Below are positions 57,804-64,000 of a stretch of DNA of 64,000 nucleotides, piece by piece; position 1 is the first letter of the stretch, and each line of letters opens with the position of its first letter. Location of the stretch: the NCBI GenBank assembly GCA_963837585.1, contig CAWINX010000003.1, forward strand, positions 682,001 through 746,000, given 5' to 3'. The position numbers and the translations under genes are program-made. A model generated the notes under the pieces. It worked only from the letters and a program-made list of their open reading frames with translations, had not been told where the DNA came from and did not search any database. This DNA is from CAWINX01 sp963837585. Its GTDB lineage: Bacteria; Actinomycetota; Thermoleophilia; Solirubrobacterales; 70-9.

Positions 57804-58475
57804 TTAGCCTGAGAGTAGGCTGACGACGGCACTTCCGGCCCGCTTCGTTTCCTCCGCCAGGTCGTCGTCGTCGAGTCTCTCGCCAGACGTGGTTTCGGCG
57901 ACGATCAGGACCGCGGCGACGGCGATGCCGAGGAAGCTGCCGCAGGCCAGGACGGTGGCAGTCTGCAGATCCGCCCCGAGCGGTCCGCCGGCAGGCCCCG
58001 GCTCGGTCGGCATCAGATCGAAGCTGGCGACTTCCGCCGTCCGCGCAGAGGGCGCCAGGGCACGCTCCAGTGCCGCGGTCAACCCCGGGTCGGGACGGGC
58101 CGCCTGCCCGGGCTCGATTCCGTAGGAGCCGACGGTCCCCCCTTCGGCGCGTGCCGCGGCGACGATCAGCGCCGTGCCGAGCTCGAGGTCCGAGTCGAGG
58201 GCGGCGCAGGTGCCGATCCTGACCGCACGCCGAACGCCGAGCTCGACCAGGTCGGTGAGCACGATCGCGGCGCTGGGACCGCCCATCCCGGTCGACTGGA
58301 TCGTCAGCTCGGATCCGCTCGGCGTCTGACCGGAATAGCCCCACAGCCCCCGGGCGTGGTTGCTCATCTTCGGTTCCTCGATCAGGGTCTGGGCGAGCAG
58401 CAGGGCCCGGCCGGGGTCTCCGACGAGCACCGCGCTCGCGGCGATCGGGGCGGTGGGGCGGAGGCGGGCCGGCAT
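57804..58475 (-). CDS. Nucleoside phosphorylase homologue (PNP/UDP family, DeoD-like), altered active site
   Basis: A 223-residue protein with the NP-1 fold: VLVGDPGRALLLAQ, STGMGGPSAAIVLTDLVELGVRRAVRIGTCAAL and a strongly conserved frame to the end. Normal enzymes have a Glu in a VEMEA-type motif that binds the ribose; here the matching segment reads ADLQTATVLA, without that Glu. It may therefore have a different or weak activity, or a regulatory role. TATGGT lies 9 nt upstream of ATG 58475. The neighbourhood also holds HPRT, another purine-salvage enzyme. Confidence 0.8.
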   Translation of the reverse strand: MPARLRPTAPIAASAVLVGDPGRALLLAQTLIEEPKMSNHARGLWGYSGQTPSGSELTIQSTGMGGPSAAIVLTDLVELGVRRAVRIGTCAALDSDLELGTALIVAAARAEGGTVGSYGIEPGQAARPDPGLTAALERALAPSARTAEVASFDLMPTEPGPAGGPLGADLQTATVLACGSFLGIAVAAVLIVAETTSGERLDDDDLAEETKRAGSAVVSLLSG

Positions 58476-58518
58476 CGACCGCCGACCATATGCCTTCGTC
58501 GCTCCTTGTTAAGCGATC

Positions 58519-58546
58519 TTGACTTCGATTCGGCCGGTCGTATCCT
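58519..58546 (+). promoter_or_regulatory. Sigma-70-type promoter of a candidate RNA
   Basis: TTGACT (58519-58524), a 16-bp spacer and TATCCT (58541-58546), a good match to a housekeeping promoter. Transcription would start near 58553, about 215 nt upstream of the cyclase start codon. Confidence 0.6.
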
Positions 58547-58552
58547 CGGTTG

Positions 58553-58702
58553 CAGAAAGGCAGCAGGCCAAAGTGGGCCGGCCGTCGAGCTCCCGGCGAC
58601 TGGGGCGAGGCGCGGCTCGCAAGGCGCCGACACCCGAGCGCCGCCGGCCGACGAGGCGGGCAGTCAGCCCGCAAGCGACGGGGCCTCGCGACCCCGTCGC
58701 TT
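58553..58702 (+). ncRNA. Candidate structured RNA or attenuator leader upstream of the cyclase gene
   Basis: About 150 nt between a clear promoter and a terminator-like hairpin (11-bp stem AAGCGACGGGG / CCCCGTCGCTT with an 8-nt loop, 58673-58702). The interior is G/C-rich with many local inverted repeats (for example AGGCCAAAGTGGGCC) and no convincing coding pattern. Either it is a small RNA gene, or it is the leader of the MerR-cyclase gene with the hairpin acting as an attenuator. No known riboswitch, SRP or 6S core is recognised. Confidence 0.45.
58673..58702 (+). terminator. Terminator-like hairpin 66 bp before the cyclase gene
   Basis: AAGCGACGGGG-CCTCGCGA-CCCCGTCGCTT, an uninterrupted 11-bp stem, followed by CACGTTCGG rather than a U-tract. 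It ends the candidate RNA and would reduce read-through into the cyclase gene unless remodelled. Confidence 0.55.
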
Positions 58703-58768
58703 CACGTTCGGGGCGGGGAGATGGGTCACACCGGTGGGACCGGGGCTCCGACTAGCCTCGGTTGCTCG

Positions 58769-59959
58769 ATGGCAGTGGACGAGCGCATAACCCTCGCCGA
58801 GGCCTCGCGCCGCTCCGGCGTCTCCACGACGACGCTGAAACGGTGGGCCAAGGAGAAGATCGTTCCGGTACGCCGCGGGCGCTGGACGACCGCGGCCGCG
58901 GCGCAGGCTCGGGTGGTGGCGCGGATGCGTGAGCGCGGCCACTCCTTGGCGGAGCTGAAGAAGGCAGGGCGGGAGGGTCGGCTCGCCACCGGTCTCGCCG
59001 AGGACCTCTTCCCCGACGAGGGCGAGCAGCTGACCGTCGAGGAGGTCGCCGAGGAGACCGGCCTGGAGTCGGAGTTGATCGAGCGCATCCTCGTCATCCT
59101 CGGCACGCCGCTGGGTCGCGAGCGGTTGCTGGGCCCCGGCGACGTCGAGGCCCTACGCCACTCCGCCCGGGTGCTTGAGGCCGGCTTCCCACTCGTCGCT
59201 TTCCTGCAGCTGGTGCGTGTCTACGTGCAGTCGATGAGGCGGATCGCCGACGCAGAGGTACGCCTCTTCCACCTGTACGTCCACGAGCCGATGATCCGCG
59301 ACGGCGTCCCGGAGCTGGAGATGGCCGAGGAGATGGAGGACTTGGCCGCCAACGTCCTGCCCGTAGCCGGCCCGCTCACCGAGTACCTGCACAACCGTTA
59401 CCTCCGCTTCTTCCTCGAGCAGGACGTGGTCGGCCATATGGAGAGCGAGTTCGGCACCACGGCGACTCATCTGGGTCAGGTCCCGGTGGCACTCTGCTTC
59501 ATCGATCTAACCGGCTTCACTCAGTACACGGAAGAGGAGGGAGACCTCGAGGCGCTCGACGTGGTCGAGCATTTCGTCGAGACGGTGGAGGCGACCCTGC
59601 CCCCCGAGGCGACGATCGTCAAGACGATTGGCGACGAGGTGATGGTCGTTTCTCCCGACGCGGCCTCGTTGACCGAGTGGGCGGTGGGTCTGCTCTCCAG
59701 ATTCTCCGAGCGTCCCCAGCCGCGGGTCGGGATCCACAGCGCCGAGGCCGTCTACAGGGACGGCGACTATTTCGGGACCCATGTCAACCTCGCCCACCGC
59801 GTGGTCAGCCGCGCCCAGGCGGGAGAGGTGCTGGTCACCGACCGGGTGGTCGAAGCGATCGAGAGACGAGGGGGGCTCGCCTTCGCGCCGATCGGCGAGG
59901 TCAACCTGAAGGGCTTTCCCGTCCCCACGCCGCTGTTCGTGGTCAGCGCCGAGCGCTGA
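58769..59959 (+). CDS. MerR-type HTH fused to class III adenylate cyclase
   Basis: A 396-residue protein. Residues 1-70: MerR-like helix-turn-helix (ITLAEASRRSGVSTTTLKRWAKEKIVPVRRGRW). Residues about 85-200: a helical block (LTVEEVAEETGLESELIERIL, FLQLVRVYVQSMRRIADAEVRLF) resembling the regulatory domain of pH-sensing mycobacterial cyclases. Residues about 235-396: class III catalytic domain with metal-binding Asp in CFIDLTGFTQYTEEEGD and KTIGDEVMV, the Lys that selects adenine, and the transition-state Asn/Arg in HVNLAHRVVSRA. All catalytic residues are present, so it should make cAMP. TAGCCT lies 10 nt upstream. Confidence 0.87.
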   Translation: MAVDERITLAEASRRSGVSTTTLKRWAKEKIVPVRRGRWTTAAAAQARVVARMRERGHSLAELKKAGREGRLATGLAEDLFPDEGEQLTVEEVAEETGLESELIERILVILGTPLGRERLLGPGDVEALRHSARVLEAGFPLVAFLQLVRVYVQSMRRIADAEVRLFHLYVHEPMIRDGVPELEMAEEMEDLAANVLPVAGPLTEYLHNRYLRFFLEQDVVGHMESEFGTTATHLGQVPVALCFIDLTGFTQYTEEEGDLEALDVVEHFVETVEATLPPEATIVKTIGDEVMVVSPDAASLTEWAVGLLSRFSERPQPRVGIHSAEAVYRDGDYFGTHVNLAHRVVSRAQAGEVLVTDRVVEAIERRGGLAFAPIGEVNLKGFPVPTPLFVVSAER

Positions 59960-59983
59960 GCCCCACCTACACTCGCTCTATAT

Positions 59984-60949
59984 ATGGAGAGCGAGGCGAT
60001 GCTCGATTGCATCCGTGAGGAGGGCCTGCTGGCGGCCGGCGTCCCGGTCGTCGCGATGCTCTCCGGAGGGCGCGACTCGGTCTGCCTGCTCGACCTCGCG
60101 GTGCGAGCAGTCGGGGCGGAGGAGGTGACTGCACTCCACGTCAATTACGGCTTGCGCGACGACGCCCCCGAGGACGAGCGCCATTGCCTTGCGCTTTGTG
60201 AGCGGCTTGACGTGCGACTCGAGGTCGAGCGCCCGCGCCGTCCCGAGGGCCCGGGGAACCTGCAGGCCTGGGCGCGGGACGCTCGCTACGCGGCCGCGGC
60301 TCGCCTCGGCCTGCCCGCCGGCGCCGTCATCGCCACCGGACACACCGCTGACGATCAGGTTGAGACGATTCTCTACCGGCTCGCCTCCTCGCCCAGTCGT
60401 CGTGCCCTGCTCGGCATGCGGCCGCGGGACGGGAAGCTGGTGCGACCGCTGCTCAGTTTCAACCGCGAGCAGATCACCTCCTACTGCGAGGAGCGCGAGC
60501 TTCCCTGGCGGGACGACTCGACCAATGCGGAGGGGACCTATGCGCGCAACCGGGTCCGCCACTCCCTGGTGCCGGCGCTTGCGGCGATCCACCCCGCGGC
60601 GGCGCGCAACGTGCTGCGCACGGCGGAGCTGCTGCGCGACGAGGCCGAGGTGCTCGACGAGCTGGTCGCCGCCGAGCTGAAGGGCGAGAACGGGAGCGGC
60701 CGCAACACGATCTCGCTGCAGCGCCTCGCCGCCCTGCCCCCGGCGCTGCAACGGCTCGTCGTCCAGCGTCTCGCCGATGCCGCCGCAGGGCGCCCGGTGG
60801 CCGGCGCCGCCCGCCACGCGGAGCAGGTGGCCGCCCTGCGCCGCACCGGCACGGCGATGCTCGACCTCGGCGGCGGCGTCCGGGCGATCGTCGAGCGAGG
60901 CGTCCTTCGCGCCGAGCTGCAGCCGATGGACCGAAAACCCACCGGGTAG
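59984..60949 (+). CDS. tilS: tRNA(Ile)-lysidine synthase TilS
   Basis: A 321-residue PP-loop ATPase that converts C34 of tRNA-Ile(CAU) to lysidine so that it reads AUA. The PP-loop is AMLSGGRDSVCLLDL; later motifs are HVNYGLRDDAPEDERHC, NLQAWARDARYAAA, ATGHTADDQVETILYRL and RPLLSFNREQI with RDDSTNAEGTYARNRVRH. It is the first gene of the cluster tilS - hpt - ftsH - folP. TACACT lies 10 nt before the ATG. Confidence 0.93.
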   Translation: MESEAMLDCIREEGLLAAGVPVVAMLSGGRDSVCLLDLAVRAVGAEEVTALHVNYGLRDDAPEDERHCLALCERLDVRLEVERPRRPEGPGNLQAWARDARYAAAARLGLPAGAVIATGHTADDQVETILYRLASSPSRRALLGMRPRDGKLVRPLLSFNREQITSYCEERELPWRDDSTNAEGTYARNRVRHSLVPALAAIHPAAARNVLRTAELLRDEAEVLDELVAAELKGENGSGRNTISLQRLAALPPALQRLVVQRLADAAAGRPVAGAARHAEQVAALRRTGTAMLDLGGGVRAIVERGVLRAELQPMDRKPTG

Positions 60950-60985
60950 GCGCACCCGAGGCCCATCGGCCTAGACTGCGGCGCG

Positions 60986-61513
60986 ATGGGTGACCCCGCA
61001 ATCGGCGAGACCCTTGTCTCCAGCGAAGACCTGAAGCGGCGGGTCGCCGAGCTGGGGATCGAGATCAGCCGCGACTACGACGGCCGCGACCTCTTCATGA
61101 TCGGCGTGCTGAAGGGCGCCGTCCTCTTCCTCGCCGACCTGATGCGCCACCTCACCGTTCCCTGCGAGATCGACTTCATGGCGGTTTCCAGCTATGGGTC
61201 GCAGACCGATTCCTCCGGCGTCGTCCGCATTCTCAAGGACCTCGACGCTCCGATCGAGGACCGGCACGTGCTGGTTGTCGAGGACATCATCGACTCCGGC
61301 CTCACCCTTCAGTACCTGATGCGCAACCTCAAGGCGCGCCGCCCGGCGTCGCTGGAGGTTTGCGCGCTGCTGACCAAGCCGGAGCGGCTTCGCGTCGACC
61401 TTTCGCCCCGCTACCTCGGGTTCGAGATCCCCAACCGCTTCGCGATCGGATACGGCCTCGACCACGCCCAGCGCTACCGCAACCTCGATTACGTCGCCGC
61501 GCTGGGCGAATAG
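60986..61513 (+). CDS. hpt: Hypoxanthine(-guanine) phosphoribosyltransferase
   Basis: A 175-residue purine-salvage enzyme that joins PRPP with hypoxanthine or guanine. The PRPP-binding loop is VLVVEDIIDSGLTLQYL; also present are FMIGVLKGAVLFLADL and the flexible-loop SSYGSQTDSSG. The purine-specificity region is FEIPNRFAIGYGLD. TAGACT lies 8 nt before the ATG. Position between tilS and ftsH is typical for actinobacteria. Confidence 0.94.
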   Translation: MGDPAIGETLVSSEDLKRRVAELGIEISRDYDGRDLFMIGVLKGAVLFLADLMRHLTVPCEIDFMAVSSYGSQTDSSGVVRILKDLDAPIEDRHVLVVEDIIDSGLTLQYLMRNLKARRPASLEVCALLTKPERLRVDLSPRYLGFEIPNRFAIGYGLDHAQRYRNLDYVAALGE

Positions 61514-61549
61514 AGGGCAAAACCCCCCTGGTACGCTGATTTCCAGCCC

Positions 61550-63496
61550 GTGAGACGTTTCTTCAAGAGCGCCGCGTTCCCGATCCTGCTGGTGGTGATC
61601 CTCGCCTTCATCGCCCAGCGGCTGATCAGCCCTGGGCAGAGCACCGAGGCGCCCCCCTACAACGAGCTGATCAAGCCCAAGTCGGGCCTGATCGCGACCG
61701 GCAAGATCTCCGAGGTCTCGGTCAACACCAAGGACAACACGCTCGACGTCAAGGAGACCGACGGGACGAGCTTCTCGACCGGCTATCCGCCGAACACCGA
61801 GCAGAGCCTGATCAACACGCTCGACAGCGCCGACGTGAAGACGACGGTCCACGGCAGCGGCAGCAGCGGCCTGCTCTCCCTGCTGATCACAATCGTCCCC
61901 TTCATCCTCTTCTTCGGCTTCTGGATCTTCCTGATGAACCAGATGCAGGGCGGCGGCTCGCGGGTGATGAACTTCGGCAAATCGAAGGCCAAGCGGATGT
62001 CGGTGGACGCGCCGAAAATCACCTTCCGCGACGTCGCCGGGGTCGATGAAGCGGTCCAGGAGCTCGAGGAGATCAAGGAGTTCCTCGAGAACCCGAAGAA
62101 ATTCCAGGCGCTCGGAGCCCGCATCCCCAAGGGCGTGCTGCTCTACGGCCCTCCCGGCACCGGTAAGACGCTGCTCGCCCGCGCGGTCGCCGGCGAGGCC
62201 GGCGTCCCCTTCTTCTCGATCTCCGGCTCCGACTTCGTCGAGATGTTCGTCGGGGTCGGCGCCAGCCGCGTCCGCGACCTCTTCGAGCAGGCCAAGCAGA
62301 ACGCTCCCTGCATCATCTTCATGGACGAGATCGACGCGGTTGGACGCCACCGCGGCGCCGGTATGGGCGGCGGCCACGACGAGCGCGAGCAGACGCTGAA
62401 CCAGCTTCTGGTCGAGATGGACGGCTTCGAGATGAAGGACAACATCATCTTGATCGCCGCCACCAACCGGCCCGACATCCTCGACCCGGCGCTGCTGCGG
62501 CCGGGCCGCTTCGACCGCCAGGTCGTCGTCGACCGGCCTGACCGCAAGGGTCGCAAGCACATCCTCGAGGTCCACACCCGCGGCAAGCCGCTCGCCAAGG
62601 AGATCGACCTCGACGCGCTCGCCGGCCAGACCCCCGGCTTCACCGGCGCCGACCTCGCCAACCTGATCAACGAGGCGGCCCTGCTCACCGCCCGCTCCAA
62701 CAGCCGTGAGATCACCATGCACGAGCTCGAGGAGGGGATCATGCGGGTGATCGCCGGGCCCGAGAAGAAGACACGGGTAATGAGCGAGAAGGAGAGGCTG
62801 ATCACCGCCTTCCACGAACTCGGTCACGCGATCGTCGGCCACCTGCTTCCCAATTGCGATCCGGTCCACAAGATCTCGATCATCAGTCGCGGCCAGGCGC
62901 TTGGCTACACGATCTCCCTGCCGACCGAGGACAAGTTCCTGACCAGCCGCGCCGAGCTGACCGACACGATGGCGATGACGCTCGGGGGCCGCGCCGCCGA
63001 GGAGATCGTCTTCGGCGAGATCACCACCGGCGCCTCCAACGACCTCGAGAAGGTGACCGAGACCGCGAAGCAGATGGTGATGCGCTTCGGCATGTCGGAG
63101 CGACTCGGCCCGCGGGTCTTCGGCCATGATCGCGGCCAGCCGTTCCTCGGCCGCGAGTTCTCCTCCGAGCCCGATTACTCCGACGAGATCGCCCGTGAGA
63201 TCGACGACGAGATCCGCCGCATCGTCGAGGGCGCCCACCAGACCGCCAAGGATCTGCTCACCGAGAAGCGCGACGATCTCGACCGGATCTCGAAAATCCT
63301 TTTGGATCGGGAGACGATCGACGCCGATCAGTTCCTCGCCCTGCTCGACGGCAAGCCCGAGGCCGAGGTCTTCGTCGACGACGAGGAGCCCTCGAAGCCG
63401 GTCGAGCCGGCCCCGGCGCCGGAGCGCGCCCAGCGCGAGGGCGCCCGCCCGACACCCCGGCCGCGTCCAGGATTCGCCGGCGGCGACGCCAGCTAG
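61550..63496 (+). CDS. ftsH: ATP-dependent zinc metalloprotease FtsH
   Basis: A 648-residue membrane AAA+ protease that degrades unassembled membrane and regulatory proteins. It has two N-terminal membrane helices (about 8-26 and 102-122) flanking an extracytoplasmic segment, then the AAA module: LLYGPPGTGKTLLARAVAG (Walker A), IIFMDEIDAVGRHRG (Walker B) and ATNRPDILDPALLRPGRFDRQ (SRH). The protease site HELGH is followed by the third Zn ligand in the GASNDLEKVTE region. The tail is long and Pro/Arg-rich. The start is GTG 61550. Confidence 0.96.
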   Translation: MRRFFKSAAFPILLVVILAFIAQRLISPGQSTEAPPYNELIKPKSGLIATGKISEVSVNTKDNTLDVKETDGTSFSTGYPPNTEQSLINTLDSADVKTTVHGSGSSGLLSLLITIVPFILFFGFWIFLMNQMQGGGSRVMNFGKSKAKRMSVDAPKITFRDVAGVDEAVQELEEIKEFLENPKKFQALGARIPKGVLLYGPPGTGKTLLARAVAGEAGVPFFSISGSDFVEMFVGVGASRVRDLFEQAKQNAPCIIFMDEIDAVGRHRGAGMGGGHDEREQTLNQLLVEMDGFEMKDNIILIAATNRPDILDPALLRPGRFDRQVVVDRPDRKGRKHILEVHTRGKPLAKEIDLDALAGQTPGFTGADLANLINEAALLTARSNSREITMHELEEGIMRVIAGPEKKTRVMSEKERLITAFHELGHAIVGHLLPNCDPVHKISIISRGQALGYTISLPTEDKFLTSRAELTDTMAMTLGGRAAEEIVFGEITTGASNDLEKVTETAKQMVMRFGMSERLGPRVFGHDRGQPFLGREFSSEPDYSDEIAREIDDEIRRIVEGAHQTAKDLLTEKRDDLDRISKILLDRETIDADQFLALLDGKPEAEVFVDDEEPSKPVEPAPAPERAQREGARPTPRPRPGFAGGDAS

Positions 63497-63500
63497 ACCG

Positions 63501-64000
63501 ATGGAGTTGATGGGGGTGGTCAACGTCACCCCCGACTCGTTTTCGGACGGGGGGATGTTTCTGGAGCCCGAGGCGGCGATCGCGCATGGCGCGCAGCTGG
63601 CTCGGGAGGGGGCGGCGATCCTCGACGTCGGGGGGGAGTCGACCCGGCCCGGGGCGGAGGAGGTCAGCGCCGAGGAGGAGCTGGCGCGGACGCAGCCGGT
63701 CGTCTCGGACCTGGCGGCCCTCGGGCATCGGGTCTCGATCGACACCTCGAAGGCGGCGGTGGCCGCGGCGGCGCTCGAGGCCGGTGCGACGATCGTCAAC
63801 GACGTCACCGCCCTGCGCAGCGATCCGGAGATCGCGGCGCTCTGCGCCGAGCGCGACGCCGGCCTCGTCCTCATGCACATGCAGGGGACTCCGCGCACGA
63901 TGCAGGCGGCCCCGAACTACGACGACGTGGTCGACGAGGTCAAGGCCTTCCTGGCCCAGCGGACGGAGGCGGCCGTCGCGGCCGGTGTCGCGGAGGAGAG
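63501..64000 (+). CDS. folP: Dihydropteroate synthase (5' part, continues beyond the window)
   Basis: The first 166 residues of the folate-pathway enzyme that joins p-aminobenzoate to the pterin diphosphate. Visible motifs: MGVVNVTPDSFSDGG, ILDVGGESTRPGAEEVSAEEE, VSIDTSKAAVAAAALEAGATIVNDVTAL and LVLMHMQGTPRTMQ. It starts 4 bp after ftsH and runs open to the last base, so the C-terminus lies outside. ftsH-folP adjacency is common in actinobacteria. Confidence 0.94.
   Translation, partial: MELMGVVNVTPDSFSDGGMFLEPEAAIAHGAQLAREGAAILDVGGESTRPGAEEVSAEEELARTQPVVSDLAALGHRVSIDTSKAAVAAAALEAGATIVNDVTALRSDPEIAALCAERDAGLVLMHMQGTPRTMQAAPNYDDVVDEVKAFLAQRTEAAVAAGVAEE

Overview
The window looks like a piece of a high-GC actinobacterial chromosome. 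Actinobacterial IHF (mIHF), a tilS-hpt-ftsH-folP cluster, type III glutamine synthetase and many short actinobacterial-style conserved proteins fit Actinomycetota, and I lean to class Thermoleophilia (Solirubrobacterales-like). That last step is inference from protein style, not a search. I see no rRNA, tRNA, CRISPR array, prophage or insertion sequence.

Layout. 1-2.3 kb: end of a redoxin gene, a B3/B4-domain protein, two small conserved proteins and mIHF. 2.5-6.4 kb: an alpha-oxoamine synthase (serine-palmitoyltransferase-like) divergent from a GNAT-like protein, then an AlkA-type glycosylase. 6.5-8.8 kb: PAS-GAF-GGDEF-EAL protein. 8.8-11.4 kb: a thiamine-precursor-type ABC importer. 11.4-15.2 kb: TauE/SafE permease and a MoxR / VWA / Rrf2 operon. 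15.2-19.4 kb: lipoprotein, Ca2+/H+ antiporter, a repeat-rich intergenic region, peroxiredoxin. 19.5-24.2 kb: acyl-CoA dehydrogenase, DUF2252 protein, MFS exporter, zinc-ribbon protein. 24.2-28.7 kb: TypA/BipA, DEAD-box helicase, CspA, YHYH protein. 28.9-33.5 kb: a shredded S8 peptidase gene and RecD2-like helicase. 33.6-40.8 kb: DUF6325/SHOCT pair, VapBC-like pair, bactofilin-like membrane protein, cupin, 5'-3' exonuclease, YggU, F420-type oxidoreductase, YdeI-like and DUF4234 proteins. 40.8-44.7 kb: RlmN, an autoinhibited Fic protein, and P450 plus a 42-residue membrane peptide. 44.7-51.1 kb: GlnN, a dehydrogenase/hydratase fusion, Amt. 51.1-57.8 kb: LysR regulator, UspA-like protein, HAD phosphatase, multidomain wall hydrolase. 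57.8-64 kb: nucleoside phosphorylase homologue, candidate structured RNA, MerR-cyclase fusion, tilS, hpt, ftsH, folP (cut by the edge).

How it fits together. Most genes are chromosomal housekeeping: nitrogen assimilation (GlnN, Amt), beta-oxidation (acyl-CoA dehydrogenase, hydroxyacyl-CoA dehydrogenase/enoyl-CoA hydratase), purine salvage (HPRT, PNP homologue), translation and cold functions (TypA, DEAD helicase, CspA, RlmN, TilS) and envelope maintenance. The lineage-flavoured parts are the possible sphingolipid-type pair, the MerR-cyclase fusion, the P450-coupled microprotein and a family of ~47-bp palindromic repeats.

Quality note. At least ten otherwise normal genes carry one apparent single-base frameshift. 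The S8 peptidase gene carries more than fifteen. Nearly all need one extra base removed to restore the protein. This bias points to residual insertion-type sequencing errors rather than gene decay, so coordinates of those genes span the frameshift. Many start codons lie 6-10 nt after a TANNNT -10 box, so leaderless transcription seems common here.
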